A stretch of DNA of 64,000 bases from NCBI GenBank assembly GCA_030651765.1, contig JAUSBY010000005.1, positions 248,001 to 312,000 of the forward strand, written 5' to 3'. The notes beneath the pieces were generated by a model. That model was given only the letters and a program-made list of their open reading frames with translations, searched no databases and was not told the origin of the DNA. Positions within the stretch are counted from its first letter, which is position 1. Every line of letters begins with the position of its first letter. The translations under genes and the position numbers were made by a program. Below, one piece after another: positions 1-9,493 of the stretch. The DNA is from Coriobacteriia bacterium. GTDB taxonomy: Bacteria > Actinomycetota > Coriobacteriia > Anaerosomatales > Anaerosomataceae.

Positions 1-904
1 GCACCTTGCGCTGACGCATCTCGACGAGCAGCTCGTCGACGGGCTTGGTCTCGGGCACGAAATACGGCTCGCGAGCGAGGAACGCGACCTCTGTCGGACA
101 GGCGTCGGCCGCCATGCAGACGAGCAGGTCCTTGGCGTACAGCACGCCGCGGATGTCGTCGAGCGTGTCGTGGTAGACAGGGAGGCGCGAGCAGCCTGAT
201 GCCCGAACCACGGACACCGCCTCGGTGACGTCGGCGGAGTCTTCCAGGCAGATCATATCGGTGCGAGGAACCATGACCTCGCGCACGATCTTGGAGGCGA
301 ACGCGACCACGGCATCGATGAACGCCGCCTCGGCGCCGTCGGCGTCAGGAGACTCCTCGGCACGGGTCTCCGGCCTGTACTCGTCTCCGGTGAGCCACGG
401 GTCCGTCACGGTGTCCTCGGCTACAAGCGACACGATCTTGACCCAGCCCGCGCCCAACGCCCGGGCCACGGGGGCCGCCACCGATGTGAGACTCGCCGCC
501 AGAGGAGCGGATGCCAGCCCGACCCGCTCGGGGTTGTGCACCGCAAGGGTCCGTGGCAGCGCCTCACCGAGTGAGAACACCGCGATCCCGGCCACCGCGA
601 CGGCAGTGGGAATCGCCCACCACTCGGCCCCGTCCCCCGCGATGCGTGTGGCAGCCCATGCGGCGACAACTGCGCACATGACGTAGGCGAACGCGCGCCA
701 CAGGGCAGATGCCGCAGCAAGGCGGCTCGGCCACTCGGCAAGCGCATCAAGTGCGGTCGCACCGGGACGCACTGCCTCGACGAGCCGTCGTGTGCGCGAA
801 CGGGGCAGGAGTCGAACGGCCCCTTCGGCGGCCGACAGCACGGCTACCACGACTATGGACACGATGAGTGTGGCGGCTGCCACGAGCAGAGTGACGGCGG
901 TCAT
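1..904 (-). CDS. CBS-domain membrane protein, HlyC/CorC (hemolysin-like) family, C-terminus cut by window edge
   Basis: Open minus-strand frame that runs off the left edge. The N-terminal part has several hydrophobic segments of the DUF21/CNNM type. It is followed by a CBS-pair start with the family-typical stretch reading MVPRTDMICLEDSADVTE and then SGCSRLPVYHDTLDDIRGVL. These proteins are membrane-bound and are usually linked to Mg or Co ion transport or envelope functions; the old name hemolysin is misleading. The start is ATG at 904. A purine-rich SD-like AAGGGAGG lies about 15 bases upstream, a little far. It is the last visible gene of the phoH-yqfF-ybeY-dgkA run. The C-terminal CorC_HlyC domain cannot be checked. 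Confidence 0.85.
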   Translation of the reverse strand, partial: MTAVTLLVAAATLIVSIVVVAVLSAAEGAVRLLPRSRTRRLVEAVRPGATALDALAEWPSRLAAASALWRAFAYVMCAVVAAWAATRIAGDGAEWWAIPTAVAVAGIAVFSLGEALPRTLAVHNPERVGLASAPLAASLTSVAAPVARALGAGWVKIVSLVAEDTVTDPWLTGDEYRPETRAEESPDADGAEAAFIDAVVAFASKIVREVMVPRTDMICLEDSADVTEAVSVVRASGCSRLPVYHDTLDDIRGVLYAKDLLVCMAADACPTEVAFLAREPYFVPETKPVDELLVEMRQRKV

Positions 905-932
905 GACCGGGGTGCGAAGCCTCCCTTATGCG

Positions 933-1634
933 TCAGAACCAGGATACCTGAAACACCAGCGTGGCGATGAGGAAACCCAGCAGTCCACCGACAACGACCT
1001 GCGGCCAGGTGTGCGCACCGTTCTCTACCCGACTCTGGCCGACAAGAAACGCGATGAACGTGGCGAGGACCGCCGCGCCGGCACTCTCGGTCACGTAGGC
1101 GATCGCGGTGGCCGACGCGGCTGCTGTCGCGGTATGACCCGAGGGCCAGCCTCCGCGCACGTACGTTCCCGAGCGGGTGATCGCCTTGCCTACGAGCACG
1201 GCAAGCGAGGTCAGCAGCAGCGTGACGATCGTGATGTGTGCCGGCGTATGCCGGACGCGGTTGAGCAGCAGGTCGGCCACATCCCCGATGCGTGCGAAGA
1301 AGACGACATAGCCGACGATCACCGCATTCAAGGCCGCGACGAACACGGCCCCGGCGGCGACGTCCTTGGCTACCTTGGCAAGCGGGTCGAAACTCTGCGT
1401 GGCCACATCCACGGCGGCCTCGAGCGCGGTGTTGGCGAGTTCGGTGACGAAGACGAACGAGATCGCGAAGACGATCGCGATGAACTCCACGCGGCCGATA
1501 CGGAAGAAGAGCGAGGCCGCGAGCACCGCGATCGCGACGACGGCATGCAGCCGCATGTTGCGCTGGGTCCTGAGCGCATAGACGACGCCCTCGATCGCGT
1601 AGTTGAAGCTCCACAGAAGCGAACGGCTGCGCAC
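933..1634 (-). CDS. dgkA: Undecaprenol/diacylglycerol kinase (DgkA-type) fused to a PAP2-like phosphatase domain
   Basis: 233 residues. Residues 1 to about 120 are a small multi-helix DgkA domain with the motif ELANTALEAAVD, which matches the prokaryotic lipid kinase signature. The remainder is a PAP2-like domain with GGWPSGHTATAAASAT and SRVENGAHTWPQ. Such kinases recycle undecaprenol for cell-wall synthesis. In the PAP2 half the usual catalytic pattern SRxxxxxHxxxD ends in Q instead of D, and the first KxxxxxxRP motif is not recognisable, so phosphatase activity is doubtful. The start is GTG at 1634. The gene lies 7 bases downstream of ybeY, as expected for the conserved ybeY-dgkA order. 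Confidence 0.85.
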   Translation of the reverse strand: MRSRSLLWSFNYAIEGVVYALRTQRNMRLHAVVAIAVLAASLFFRIGRVEFIAIVFAISFVFVTELANTALEAAVDVATQSFDPLAKVAKDVAAGAVFVAALNAVIVGYVVFFARIGDVADLLLNRVRHTPAHITIVTLLLTSLAVLVGKAITRSGTYVRGGWPSGHTATAAASATAIAYVTESAGAAVLATFIAFLVGQSRVENGAHTWPQVVVGGLLGFLIATLVFQVSWF

Positions 1635-1641
1635 GTGCGCC

Positions 1642-2085
1642 CTACCCGCCCGCGTACGCGTCGAGGATGGCCGTCTCGCGTGCGGCCATCGCTCCCGCGT
1701 CGGTCTCGGCCTCGTGATCGTAACCGAGCAGGTGCAGGATCCCGTGGACGAGCAGAACGTCGAGTTCTTGCTCCACGCTGTGTCCGAGTTCGGCAGCCTG
1801 ACGTTCGGCCACCGCAGGCGCGATCACGACATCGCCGAGCGTGAGCGGCTCGCCGCCGGGCGTCGGGCACGGGTCGTCGCACCCGAACGACAGCACGTCG
1901 GTAGGATCCGCGATGCCGCGATACTGCTCGTTCAGGCGCGCCATCTCATCCTCGTCCACGAGCGCGATCGACAGCTCGGACTCGTCAGGCACCGCCTCCA
2001 TGGTCAGCGCGAAGTGCGCGAGGCGCTCGAACGCCGCTGTGTCGAGCGGTTCAGGCTCTCTGTGGCTCACGATGCTGATCAGCAC
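1642..2085 (-). CDS. ybeY: Endoribonuclease YbeY (rRNA maturation and ribosome quality control)
   Basis: 147 residues, with the metal-binding signature HGILHLLGYDH near the C-terminus that defines the YbeY/UPF0054 metalloendoribonuclease. Family members process the 16S rRNA 3' end and help degrade defective ribosomes. A longer open frame extends to 2187, but GTG at 2085 is preferred: a strong GGGGGAGG ribosome site sits 4 to 5 bases upstream and the homologous region starts here. The gene overlaps the end of yqfF by 35 bases, so translational coupling is likely. Its neighbours (phoH, yqfF, dgkA) follow the conserved order. Confidence 0.93.
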   Translation of the reverse strand: MLISIVSHREPEPLDTAAFERLAHFALTMEAVPDESELSIALVDEDEMARLNEQYRGIADPTDVLSFGCDDPCPTPGGEPLTLGDVVIAPAVAERQAAELGHSVEQELDVLLVHGILHLLGYDHEAETDAGAMAARETAILDAYAGG

Positions 2086-4177
2086 GGGCCTCCCCCTCGT
2101 CCTTCGGCTCCGGATACTCGACACGAGGATGATAGATGCTCGAGAGCATCCGTGTGTAGACCATGACGACCGTCTCGATGTCGGCAAGCGTGAGCTCGGT
2201 CTCGTCGAGTTGGTGATCGGCGATCTTCCCCTGGACGATCTTGCGCAACATCGTCTCGATCTTCTGCGGTGTCGGCTTCACGAGCGTCCGTACCGCCGCC
2301 TCTGCGGCGTCTGCCATCATCACGAGCGCCGCTTCCCTCGACGACGGACGACGCCCGTCGTAGCGGAAGTCGGCCTCGAGCAGCGGGCCGCCCTTCTTGG
2401 ATGCCTTGTCGTAGAAGTACGCCACGACCGACGTGCCGTGATGCTGCCGCACGATGTCCACGACCTCCGGCGGCAGCCGGTACTCGGTGGCGATCTCGAC
2501 ACCCTCACGCACGTGAGCCGTGATGATCCGTGCCGAGAGCGACGGTGACGTAGTGTCGTGCGGGTTCGTCCCGCCCGCCTGATTCTCGACGAAGAAAGCC
2601 GGCCGGCGGATCTTTCCCACGTCATGGAAGTACGCACCGGCGCGCGCCAGCAGCGGATTGGCGCCGATGGCCTCGGCGGCGGTCTCGGCCAGGTTGGCGG
2701 CCATCACCGAGTGCGAGTAGGTGCCCGGCGCCTCGGTCATGAGCCGTCGCAGCAGCGGGTGGCCGGGGCTGCCGAGTTCCAGCAGCGTTATGTCGGTGGT
2801 CACACCAAAGGCGAATTCGAAGAATGGGAGAAGGCCGAGCATGAGGACCGACGTTATGAGTCCGCCTCCGAGCCCGTAGATGCCCGCCACCGCCGACTGG
2901 CCGAGCGGATTGCCCGACGCGAGCGAAGAGCCGAACGACGCGACGCCGAGCAGGCCCATCATGAGCGCGCCGGCGATGAACAGGTGGCTGCGCTGGGTGA
3001 GGCCCTTGAGCATCACGATCGCGGCGAGGCTGGAGAGCAGCGTCGCGACGACCTGCACGCCACCGGAGAAGCCGAGCAGGAGTCCTGCGACGGTCGTCAG
3101 AACGGTCAGCACGAGAGCCGATCGAGCTCCGACGAGCAACGTGGCAAGGACAGCGGCGAGCGGAACCGGCATGAGATACGGCGATACCTCGGGCGCGAAG
3201 ATGGTCATCGCGCGGGTCACGTACGCCATACCGAGCAGAAGTGACGACAGGAGCAGCAAGTCGCGCAGACGCTGCCACACGTGCGGGACGTAGACCGCCT
3301 GGTACGCGCCACCGGCGACGATCAGCAGCGCCATCAGCACGATTCCGGCGATGACCGACAGCGCGTCGACGCCCTGTTCCAGACCACCGAGACTCCGGAC
3401 GAGGTCGATGGTGCGCGCCGTGACGATGTCGCCGCGCTCGGCGATGTTCTCGCCCTCCTGGACGACCACGACGACGGGCGACACGCGCTCGATGGCCTCC
3501 TGCCGGGCGCGTTCGGTGGCAGCCTCGTCCACCGAGAGCGTCGGCTCGAGGAACACGTTGCCGACGCTGATGACTGCATACCGCTCGGGGATGGTCAGAC
3601 CGATGAGATCGGCACTACGCGCGAGCTGGTTGCGCGCGCCGAAGAGGTCACCTTCCAGGATCCGGGCTGACATGATGCCGGTGACGAGTGTCTCGACGTT
3701 GCGGGCGACGGTCTCCATCGAGCCGTCGGGCAGGGCGACCACCGCTTCGATCGTCGCGGTGTCCATCTTCGAGGCGTATCGCCCGCTCAGGAACGCCACC
3801 TGCGCGGTGGTGTCCTCACTGTGGGAGGCACGAGACGAGGACACCGACGAGAAGAACTCGACGATATTGCTGCGCGTCGCGCTTTGCGCCTGCTGATTGA
3901 AGACCATGACCGGCGCAACAGCGTCGGCAGCGGTCTGACGCAGCGCATCGGTGGCATTCTGGTCCACGTACTGGATGGAGCGCGGCGCCCGGAACGTACG
4001 CGGAGCCGGTTCCCCCTCCTCGTAACCGAGTGGCACGACGCGGACTGCAAGGGGGATCGACATGAGTCCGATGACGACCACCCCGAGCAGTACCCGCTTA
4101 CCCAGGTCACTGGCAAGCGGCCCCGACTTGGGCCAGATGCGGCCGACGTTGGCGATGAGGAAGCGTCTAGGCATCAC
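2051..4177 (-). CDS. 7TMR-HD family c-di-AMP-type phosphodiesterase (YqfF/PgpH-like)
   Basis: About 708 residues. An N-terminal membrane segment is followed by an extracytoplasmic 7TMR-HDED domain, a block of seven hydrophobic helices (about residues 270-460) and a C-terminal HDIG domain with YFHDVGKIRRPAFFVENQ and a later IVRQHHGTS. In Firmicutes the PgpH branch of this family hydrolyses cyclic di-AMP; the same activity here is inferred. The start is GTG at 4177 or ATG at 4174; both overlap the phoH stop by about 8 to 11 bases. The phoH-yqfF-ybeY cluster is characteristic of Firmicutes and anaerobic Actinomycetota. Confidence 0.92.
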   Translation of the reverse strand: MMPRRFLIANVGRIWPKSGPLASDLGKRVLLGVVVIGLMSIPLAVRVVPLGYEEGEPAPRTFRAPRSIQYVDQNATDALRQTAADAVAPVMVFNQQAQSATRSNIVEFFSSVSSSRASHSEDTTAQVAFLSGRYASKMDTATIEAVVALPDGSMETVARNVETLVTGIMSARILEGDLFGARNQLARSADLIGLTIPERYAVISVGNVFLEPTLSVDEAATERARQEAIERVSPVVVVVQEGENIAERGDIVTARTIDLVRSLGGLEQGVDALSVIAGIVLMALLIVAGGAYQAVYVPHVWQRLRDLLLLSSLLLGMAYVTRAMTIFAPEVSPYLMPVPLAAVLATLLVGARSALVLTVLTTVAGLLLGFSGGVQVVATLLSSLAAIVMLKGLTQRSHLFIAGALMMGLLGVASFGSSLASGNPLGQSAVAGIYGLGGGLITSVLMLGLLPFFEFAFGVTTDITLLELGSPGHPLLRRLMTEAPGTYSHSVMAANLAETAAEAIGANPLLARAGAYFHDVGKIRRPAFFVENQAGGTNPHDTTSPSLSARIITAHVREGVEIATEYRLPPEVVDIVRQHHGTSVVAYFYDKASKKGGPLLEADFRYDGRRPSSREAALVMMADAAEAAVRTLVKPTPQKIETMLRKIVQGKIADHQLDETELTLADIETVVMVYTRMLSSIYHPRVEYPEPKDEGEARADQHREPQRA

Positions 4178-5150
4178 GTGAGGCCTGATTGCGGCCGCCG
4201 GCCTCCTCGTACTCGTGGTACGCGGTGACGATCCTTTGCACCAGGCGGTGGCGCACGACGTCGCGCGGCTGCAGCTCGACGAAGGAGATGTCCGTCACAT
4301 CGGTCAGGATGTCTCGCACCTGCTTGAGTCCGGACGCCCCGGCGGGAAGGTCGATCTGCGTGACATCGCCTGTGATGACGACTTTGGACCCGAACCCGAG
4401 ACGGGTGAGGAACATCTTCATCTGCTCCGGGGATGTGTTCTGCGCCTCGTCGAGGATGACGAACGAGTCGTTGAGCGTTCGGCCACGCATGAACGCAAGT
4501 GGTGCGACCTCGATCACGCCGCGCTCGGTGAGAGCGTTGGACTTCTCGATATCCATCATGTCGAACAGCGCATCGTACAGCGGGCGCAGGTACGGATCGA
4601 CCTTGTCGTAGAGGGTCCCCGGCAGGTACCCGAGCTTCTCCCCCGCCTCAACAGCCGGCCGGGTGAGTATGATCCGCCCGACCTCCTTCTTCTTGAGCGC
4701 GTCAACGGCCATCGCCATCGCAAGGTACGTCTTGCCGGTACCGGCGGGACCGATGCCGAAGGTCACGGTGTTCGCTCGTATCGCATCCACGTACCGCTTC
4801 TGACCTGCGGTCTTGGGTCGGATGGTCTTGCCCCGATGCGTGAGGATGACGTCGGAGAAGACGCTGGAAGGCGAACACTCGTCACGCTTGAGCATGTCGA
4901 TCGCCCGGTCGATGCTGTCAGGCGTGAGCGGCTCATGCCCGCGCACGAGCGTGAACAGTTCCGTGAACAGCGCCGAGACGGCTCGTGCCTCGGCCTCGTC
5001 GCCGGAGATGGATATCTCGTTGCCGCGCACGGATATGTCCGACTCGAACTGGTTCTCGATGAGCTTGAGCAGGTGGTCTCCCTCGCCGAGGAGTTCGACC
5101 ATGTCCACGTCGGACGGTGCCACGACGCGCACCTGTGTGGGATTCGACAC
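4167..5150 (-). CDS. PhoH-like ATPase (PhoL type)
   Basis: 327 residues. An N-terminal KH-like RNA-binding region (about residues 10-75) precedes the PhoH P-loop ATPase domain, with Walker A GPAGTGKT at residues 134-141 and Walker B SFVILDEAQN. The C-terminus ends in the conserved VQRIVTAYHEYEE. Family members located beside ybeY are thought to act in RNA metabolism and rRNA maturation. The gene probably leads the operon phoH-yqfF-ybeY-dgkA, because 125 bases separate it from mtaB and a promoter-like -10 sequence lies in that gap. Confidence 0.93.
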   Translation of the reverse strand: MSNPTQVRVVAPSDVDMVELLGEGDHLLKLIENQFESDISVRGNEISISGDEAEARAVSALFTELFTLVRGHEPLTPDSIDRAIDMLKRDECSPSSVFSDVILTHRGKTIRPKTAGQKRYVDAIRANTVTFGIGPAGTGKTYLAMAMAVDALKKKEVGRIILTRPAVEAGEKLGYLPGTLYDKVDPYLRPLYDALFDMMDIEKSNALTERGVIEVAPLAFMRGRTLNDSFVILDEAQNTSPEQMKMFLTRLGFGSKVVITGDVTQIDLPAGASGLKQVRDILTDVTDISFVELQPRDVVRHRLVQRIVTAYHEYEEAGGRNQASRDA

Positions 5151-5220
5151 GTCAGCGATACCTTCGCTTCCCTCGGCCGGTCAAACGACCGCCCGGCTGG
5201 ATTCGGCCCATACCAGCAGG

Positions 5221-5229
5221 ATTCTAGCA
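5221..5229 (-). promoter_or_regulatory. Candidate extended -10 element for the phoH operon
   Basis: On the minus strand the phoH-mtaB gap contains TGCTAGAAT, an extended -10 (TGn + TAGAAT). No good -35 hexamer stands 16 to 18 bases upstream. The predicted transcript start would lie about 65 bases before the phoH start. Confidence 0.4.
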
Positions 5230-5275
5230 CGCACGGTGCTACGAAACGCTGTTTGCGGACACCGGCGGCATAGCG

Positions 5276-6550
5276 TCACACGACGATGCGGCCCCGCACG
5301 ACGCCGTCGCATGCCGGGCCCTCGATCGCCACCGCCAGCAGATCGCCCGGCCGCGCAGACTCCGACGAGGTTCTCACACGCAGGTACTCCCGCGTGACTC
5401 CCTCGGCAACCAGCGTGGCATCGCGGTCGCCGGTGACCACGCGTTCGACCAGCATCTCGACGTGCGAACCGACCGCGCATGCAAGGAATCGCGCTGCACC
5501 GGCGGTGCCAGTGGCGCGCATCGCCGAGGCTCGCTCGGCCTTGACCGACGCCGGAACCTGGTCCGCTCGTTCGGCCGCAGGTGTACCCGCCCTCGCCGAG
5601 TAGCGGAAGACATGCAGGCGCGCGAAGCCGACAGAATCGACGAACGCGCGCGACTCTTCGTCATCGGATGGTGACTCTCCGGGAAACCCGACCATGACGT
5701 CGGAGGACAGCGCCACGCCGGGGAGAACAGCGCGCACCCGCGCGAGCACCTCGGCGTACGTTCCGGCGTCGTACGGACGGGCCATCGCGGCAAGCGTAAC
5801 GTCCGAGCCCGACTGCAACGGAATGTGTAGGTGCCGGCAGAACGCCGACGTCGAGGCGGCCACAGCAAGCAACTCCTCGGACACATCGCCCGGCTCGATG
5901 CTCGACAACCGAAGGCGAGGCACGCCCGTCGAAGCCACCGCCTCCACAAGCCCCGGCAGCGTGACCCCGTCCGCGTCGTAGCGGCCGATGTTGATGCCGG
6001 TGAGCACGACCTCCGCGACACCCGCTTCCACGAGCTCGCGGACCCGGCCGACAACCTCGGCTGCCGGAACCGAGCGCGGAACGCCGCGAGCGTACGGCAC
6101 GATGCAGTACGCGCAGAACGTGTCGCAGCCGTCCTGCACCTTGACCTGGACGCGCGTGCGGGACAGTCCGCTCGCGCCGCCTCGCGTCACGACCTGCAGA
6201 TCCGTCGTTCCGAGGATCGCCGCCACGCGCGCTGCCACCCGGTCCTTCGCAGGCTCGACGATCACGCGATCGCCGAGTGAGGCGACGCCGACCGGGTCTA
6301 TCGCCGCCAGGCAACCGGTGACGACGACGGTCGGCGCCCCGGGAAGACCGAGCGCGTGCCTGATGGCCTTGCGGGCCTTGTGGTCGGCTTCGCCGGTTAC
6401 CGTGCACGTGTTGATGACCACGACGCGCGCGTCGTCCTCGGCAGCGGCAATCGTCCCTGACGCGGCGAGCGCGGACGCGATGGCGTCAGACTCGGCCTGA
6501 TTCACCTTGCAGCCGAGTGTCCTCACCGCGACGCCGAGAGTCTCACCCAC
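5276..6550 (-). CDS. mtaB: tRNA t6A37 methylthiotransferase MtaB
   Basis: 424 residues with the preferred GTG start at 6550 (overlaps rsmE by 8 bases; an upstream in-frame start at 6586 is less likely). The N-terminal MTTase domain has the cluster cysteines C14 (TLGCKVNQAESD), C49 and C80. The radical SAM motif CDTFCAYC is at 142-149, and a TRAM-like RNA-binding domain lies at the C-terminus. The TLGCKVNQ start separates MtaB from MiaB and RimO. The enzyme adds a methylthio group to t6A at position 37 of ANN-decoding tRNAs. It sits directly after rsmE, as in many Firmicutes. Confidence 0.93.
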   Translation of the reverse strand: MGETLGVAVRTLGCKVNQAESDAIASALAASGTIAAAEDDARVVVINTCTVTGEADHKARKAIRHALGLPGAPTVVVTGCLAAIDPVGVASLGDRVIVEPAKDRVAARVAAILGTTDLQVVTRGGASGLSRTRVQVKVQDGCDTFCAYCIVPYARGVPRSVPAAEVVGRVRELVEAGVAEVVLTGINIGRYDADGVTLPGLVEAVASTGVPRLRLSSIEPGDVSEELLAVAASTSAFCRHLHIPLQSGSDVTLAAMARPYDAGTYAEVLARVRAVLPGVALSSDVMVGFPGESPSDDEESRAFVDSVGFARLHVFRYSARAGTPAAERADQVPASVKAERASAMRATGTAGAARFLACAVGSHVEMLVERVVTGDRDATLVAEGVTREYLRVRTSSESARPGDLLAVAIEGPACDGVVRGRIVV

Positions 6551-7295
6551 GGGACGCGCCCAGCCCGCCGAGGGCGTGGATGGCAAGGGCTGTCGCGATC
6601 ACCCCGGCGGTCTCAGTCCGCAAGATCATCGGGCCGAGTGAGACGCGGACCGCGCCGGCACTCTCGAGCAGCGCGATCTCGGGAGCCGAGAGTCCCCCCT
6701 CCGGCCCGACGATAACCGAGACCTGCGCATCCGGAGACCCGGACGTCGCGAGAGCTGCCTCGACGCCCGGAGCATCAGAGGCGTCCTCCCACGCCACGAG
6801 CATCGTCGTGCCGCTCAACGCCTCCGGCAGCTCGTCGAGCGAGAGCATCTCCACGATCTGCGGCACGTCGAGCCGGTGCGCCTGCTTGGCCGCTCCTTGC
6901 GCGATCCGGCGCCACCTGTCGGTTCGTGCGGCGGCTTTCAAGGCGTCCAGCTTGACGACGCTACGCGCCGAGGAGAACGGGACGATCCGTTCGACGCCGA
7001 GCTCGGTCGCCTGACGCACGACGGTGTCCATCTTCTCGCCCTTGGCGAGTCCCTGCGCGAGCGTCACATGTGGCAGGGGCGCAAACGGTGGCACAACGCC
7101 CTCACGCACGCCGCGCACCGTGTCGGCCACCTGCTCAAGTCGCACGGTCCACGCCGCGCCGTCACCGACGACCTCGATCGTGTCACCGGCGCCGAGCCGT
7201 AGGACATCGCGGAGATGGTGCACGTCATCGGCCGACAGGGGCAGCGTGCCGCTCTCGGGCACGGGGCCCAGGGCGAAGAAGCGGCTCGCACCCAT
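6543..7295 (-). CDS. rsmE: 16S rRNA m3U1498 methyltransferase RsmE
   Basis: 250 residues. A PUA-like N-terminus is followed by a SPOUT methyltransferase knot, with VIVGPEGGLSAPE and the C-terminal LGPMILRTETAGV that bind S-adenosylmethionine in this family. The enzyme methylates N3 of U1498 in 16S rRNA. ATG at 7295 abuts the dnaJ stop at 7296, so the gene is in the hrcA-dnaJ-rsmE-mtaB transcript. The prmA gene that often lies between dnaJ and rsmE is absent. Confidence 0.94.
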   Translation of the reverse strand: MGASRFFALGPVPESGTLPLSADDVHHLRDVLRLGAGDTIEVVGDGAAWTVRLEQVADTVRGVREGVVPPFAPLPHVTLAQGLAKGEKMDTVVRQATELGVERIVPFSSARSVVKLDALKAAARTDRWRRIAQGAAKQAHRLDVPQIVEMLSLDELPEALSGTTMLVAWEDASDAPGVEAALATSGSPDAQVSVIVGPEGGLSAPEIALLESAGAVRVSLGPMILRTETAGVIATALAIHALGGLGASRG

Positions 7296-8411
7296 CTAGC
7301 CGACCAGCCAGTCCTTGAGTTTGGACAGCGGCGTGCCTCCGTGACCCTTGCCCGTCCCGAGGCTCTCACCGAGCTCCTCGAGAAGCTCCTTCTGGCGCTT
7401 GGAGAGCTTCTTAGGCGCGAGCACGTCCAGATGCACGATGAAGTCGCCGGCGCCTCCGGACATCCGGGGCATACCGCGGCCGCGCACGCGCACCGTGTCG
7501 CCGGTGTGGACGCCGCCCGAGAACGCAACGGTCACGTCATCGCCGAGTCCCGGCACGACCATCTCGCCACCCAGAGCCGCCTGGGCGATGTTGACGGCCG
7601 CCATCGCATGCAGATCGTCCCCTTCACGGTGCAGATACTCATGCGGAAGCACGCGCACGGTCACGAGCAGATCGCCCGCGCGTGCGCCCCTGACCCCCGC
7701 TTCGCCCTTGCCCGGCACGCGCAACGTGAGCCCGTCCGCGATCCCGGCGGGAACCTCGATGGTCACCGACTCAGTCTCGCTGACGCGCCCGTCACCGCCG
7801 CACTCCTGACAGGGGTCGTCGATCAGCACACCCGTCGCACCACAGCGGTCGCACGGCGATGCGGTCTCCATGACGCCGAGGATGGTCCGCCGCTGCGTCC
7901 GACGCTGACCGGTCCCGGCGCACGCCACGCACGGATGAGCCGACCCGCCCGGCGCCGCACCACTCCCGTCGCATCTCGTACACGTGACCGGGTGCGTCAC
8001 GCTGACGTCCTTCTCGACCCCTTTGGCCGCGTCCTCAAGCGTCACGGCGACCTGCACACGCATGTCGCGTCCGTCCGGGCTCGGCCGCGCAGGACCTGCT
8101 CCACCACGCATGCCGCCGAAGAACACGCTGAAGATGTCGTCCATGCCGAAGAAGTCCCCGCCGACGTCGGCACCGTAGCCGCCGGCTGCACGCGGGTCGG
8201 CCGTCCCGTACTGGTCGTATCGCGCGCGCTTCTCGGGATCCGACAAGACCTCGTACGCCTCGTTGATCCGCTTGAACGTCTCCTCGGCCTCGTGCCCGTC
8301 GTTGACGTCCGGATGCGTCTCCCGCGCCTTTCGGCGGAACGCCTTCTTGATGTCGTCGCCGCTCGCGTCGCGACCGACGCCGAGCAACTCGTAGTAGTCC
8401 ACAGGTGTCAC
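7296..8411 (-). CDS. dnaJ: Molecular chaperone DnaJ (Hsp40)
   Basis: 371 residues, the normal DnaJ length. The J-domain starts at [11 protein letters not shown] and carries the HPD tripeptide (ETHPDVNDG). A short Gly/Phe region follows ([16 protein letters not shown]). Four zinc repeats are present: [24 protein letters not shown] and CQECGGDG. DnaJ stimulates DnaK ATPase and delivers substrates. GTG at 8411 is chosen because AGGAAAGG lies 7 bases upstream; a GTG at 8417 is too close to it. The gene follows hrcA by 19 bases with no grpE or dnaK between, so the DnaK partner must be encoded elsewhere. Confidence 0.96.
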   Translation of the reverse strand: MTPVDYYELLGVGRDASGDDIKKAFRRKARETHPDVNDGHEAEETFKRINEAYEVLSDPEKRARYDQYGTADPRAAGGYGADVGGDFFGMDDIFSVFFGGMRGGAGPARPSPDGRDMRVQVAVTLEDAAKGVEKDVSVTHPVTCTRCDGSGAAPGGSAHPCVACAGTGQRRTQRRTILGVMETASPCDRCGATGVLIDDPCQECGGDGRVSETESVTIEVPAGIADGLTLRVPGKGEAGVRGARAGDLLVTVRVLPHEYLHREGDDLHAMAAVNIAQAALGGEMVVPGLGDDVTVAFSGGVHTGDTVRVRGRGMPRMSGGAGDFIVHLDVLAPKKLSKRQKELLEELGESLGTGKGHGGTPLSKLKDWLVG

Positions 8412-8430
8412 GCTCACGCCTTTCCTGGCC

Positions 8431-9453
8431 TCATGATCCGAGCACGTCGGACAGCGAGTCCGACACGGACCGAACGGTGGAGATCGCACGCCGGTAGTCC
8501 ATGCGGGTCGGACCGATGACGCCCACGATACCGCCTGTATCGCCCTGACCGTACCGCGCCGCGACGAAACTCGCGTGCTCGAGCGCCCCGACGGGGTTCT
8601 CGTGACCGATGCGTATCTCAACGGCGGGCGCACGCATGACATCCGAGAGAACCTTCAGCATCGAAAGCCCGTCCTCGAGCAAGCCCACCAGCGGTCTGAC
8701 CATACCGGGATCGTTGAACTCCGGGTGTGCGAGCAACGCCGAGACGCCGCCGGTCAGCACGCGGTCCTCATCGGCCTCGGCAAGGCAGTCCAGCACCACG
8801 TCGAGGGCACGGAGTGCGATCGCGGCCTCGTGACCCGGCACGCCGTCGATGGCGATGCGAAGGTCAGCCGCCTCGTCCCCGATCGCGCCGTCAAGCGTAC
8901 GCCCAAGGTACGCCTCCACGCTCGTGAGCGTGTCGGCCGGGACATCCTCGGCGAAGTCGATGGTCCGGTTGGCGACCTGCCCCGAATCCGTGACGACGAC
9001 CACCGACGCGCGGCGCGGCCCGAGCGATACGAGCGTCACGCGCACGATGCGCGCTCGTCTGAGCGTGGGAGCCGCTACCACGGCTACGTAGGAGGTCAGC
9101 CGGGAGAGCAGCGCCGACGTCTCGCGCAGGATATCGGTCAGTTCGTGCTCTGCCTCGGCATAGAAGCGTCGCACGCCGTCGGCCTCGGACACCTCCAAGG
9201 CGCTGGAGCCGGGGGCGACGATATCGTCCACATAGGCCCGATACCCCGTGTCTGTGGGCACCCGACCCGCAGAGACGTGCGGCTGGAACACGTAGCCGGT
9301 CTCCTCGAGCGCCGCGAGCTCGCTGCGAACGGTCGCGGCGCTGCAGCCGAGACCGTAGCGCTCGACGAGCACCTTCGATCCCACCGGCTGGACGCTGGCG
9401 ACATATTCGTTGACCAGGGCGGCGAGTACGACTCTCCGCCGTTCGCTGAGCAT
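8431..9453 (-). CDS. hrcA: Heat-inducible transcription repressor HrcA
   Basis: 340 residues. The N-terminal winged helix ([18 protein letters not shown], then [19 protein letters not shown]) and the [14 protein letters not shown] segment are family signatures. The C-terminal GAF-like domain ends with [18 protein letters not shown]. HrcA binds CIRCE operators and represses chaperone genes until heat stress. ATG at 9453 is preferred over the upstream GTG at 9474 because GGAGG is 6 bases ahead of it. A perfect CIRCE lies in its own leader, so autorepression of hrcA-dnaJ is strongly indicated. Confidence 0.96.
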   Translation of the reverse strand: MLSERRRVVLAALVNEYVASVQPVGSKVLVERYGLGCSAATVRSELAALEETGYVFQPHVSAGRVPTDTGYRAYVDDIVAPGSSALEVSEADGVRRFYAEAEHELTDILRETSALLSRLTSYVAVVAAPTLRRARIVRVTLVSLGPRRASVVVVTDSGQVANRTIDFAEDVPADTLTSVEAYLGRTLDGAIGDEAADLRIAIDGVPGHEAAIALRALDVVLDCLAEADEDRVLTGGVSALLAHPEFNDPGMVRPLVGLLEDGLSMLKVLSDVMRAPAVEIRIGHENPVGALEHASFVAARYGQGDTGGIVGVIGPTRMDYRRAISTVRSVSDSLSDVLGS

Positions 9454-9463
9454 AGGATTCCTC

Positions 9464-9490
9464 CTGGCACTCACGGGGGCCGAGTGCCAG
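9464..9490. promoter_or_regulatory. CIRCE operator (HrcA binding site)
   Basis: Perfect 9-bp inverted repeat CTGGCACTC and GAGTGCCAG with a 9-base spacer. It differs from the consensus TTAGCACTC-N9-GAGTGCTAA only at the outer positions. It lies immediately downstream of the -10 hexamer and just before the hrcA SD, covering the predicted transcript start. Confidence 0.95.
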
Positions 9491-9493
9491 ACG

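Noticed and set aside
792-1844. Plus-strand frame of 350 codons
   Set aside because: Antisense to dgkA and neighbours; arginine/aspartate-rich with no motifs.
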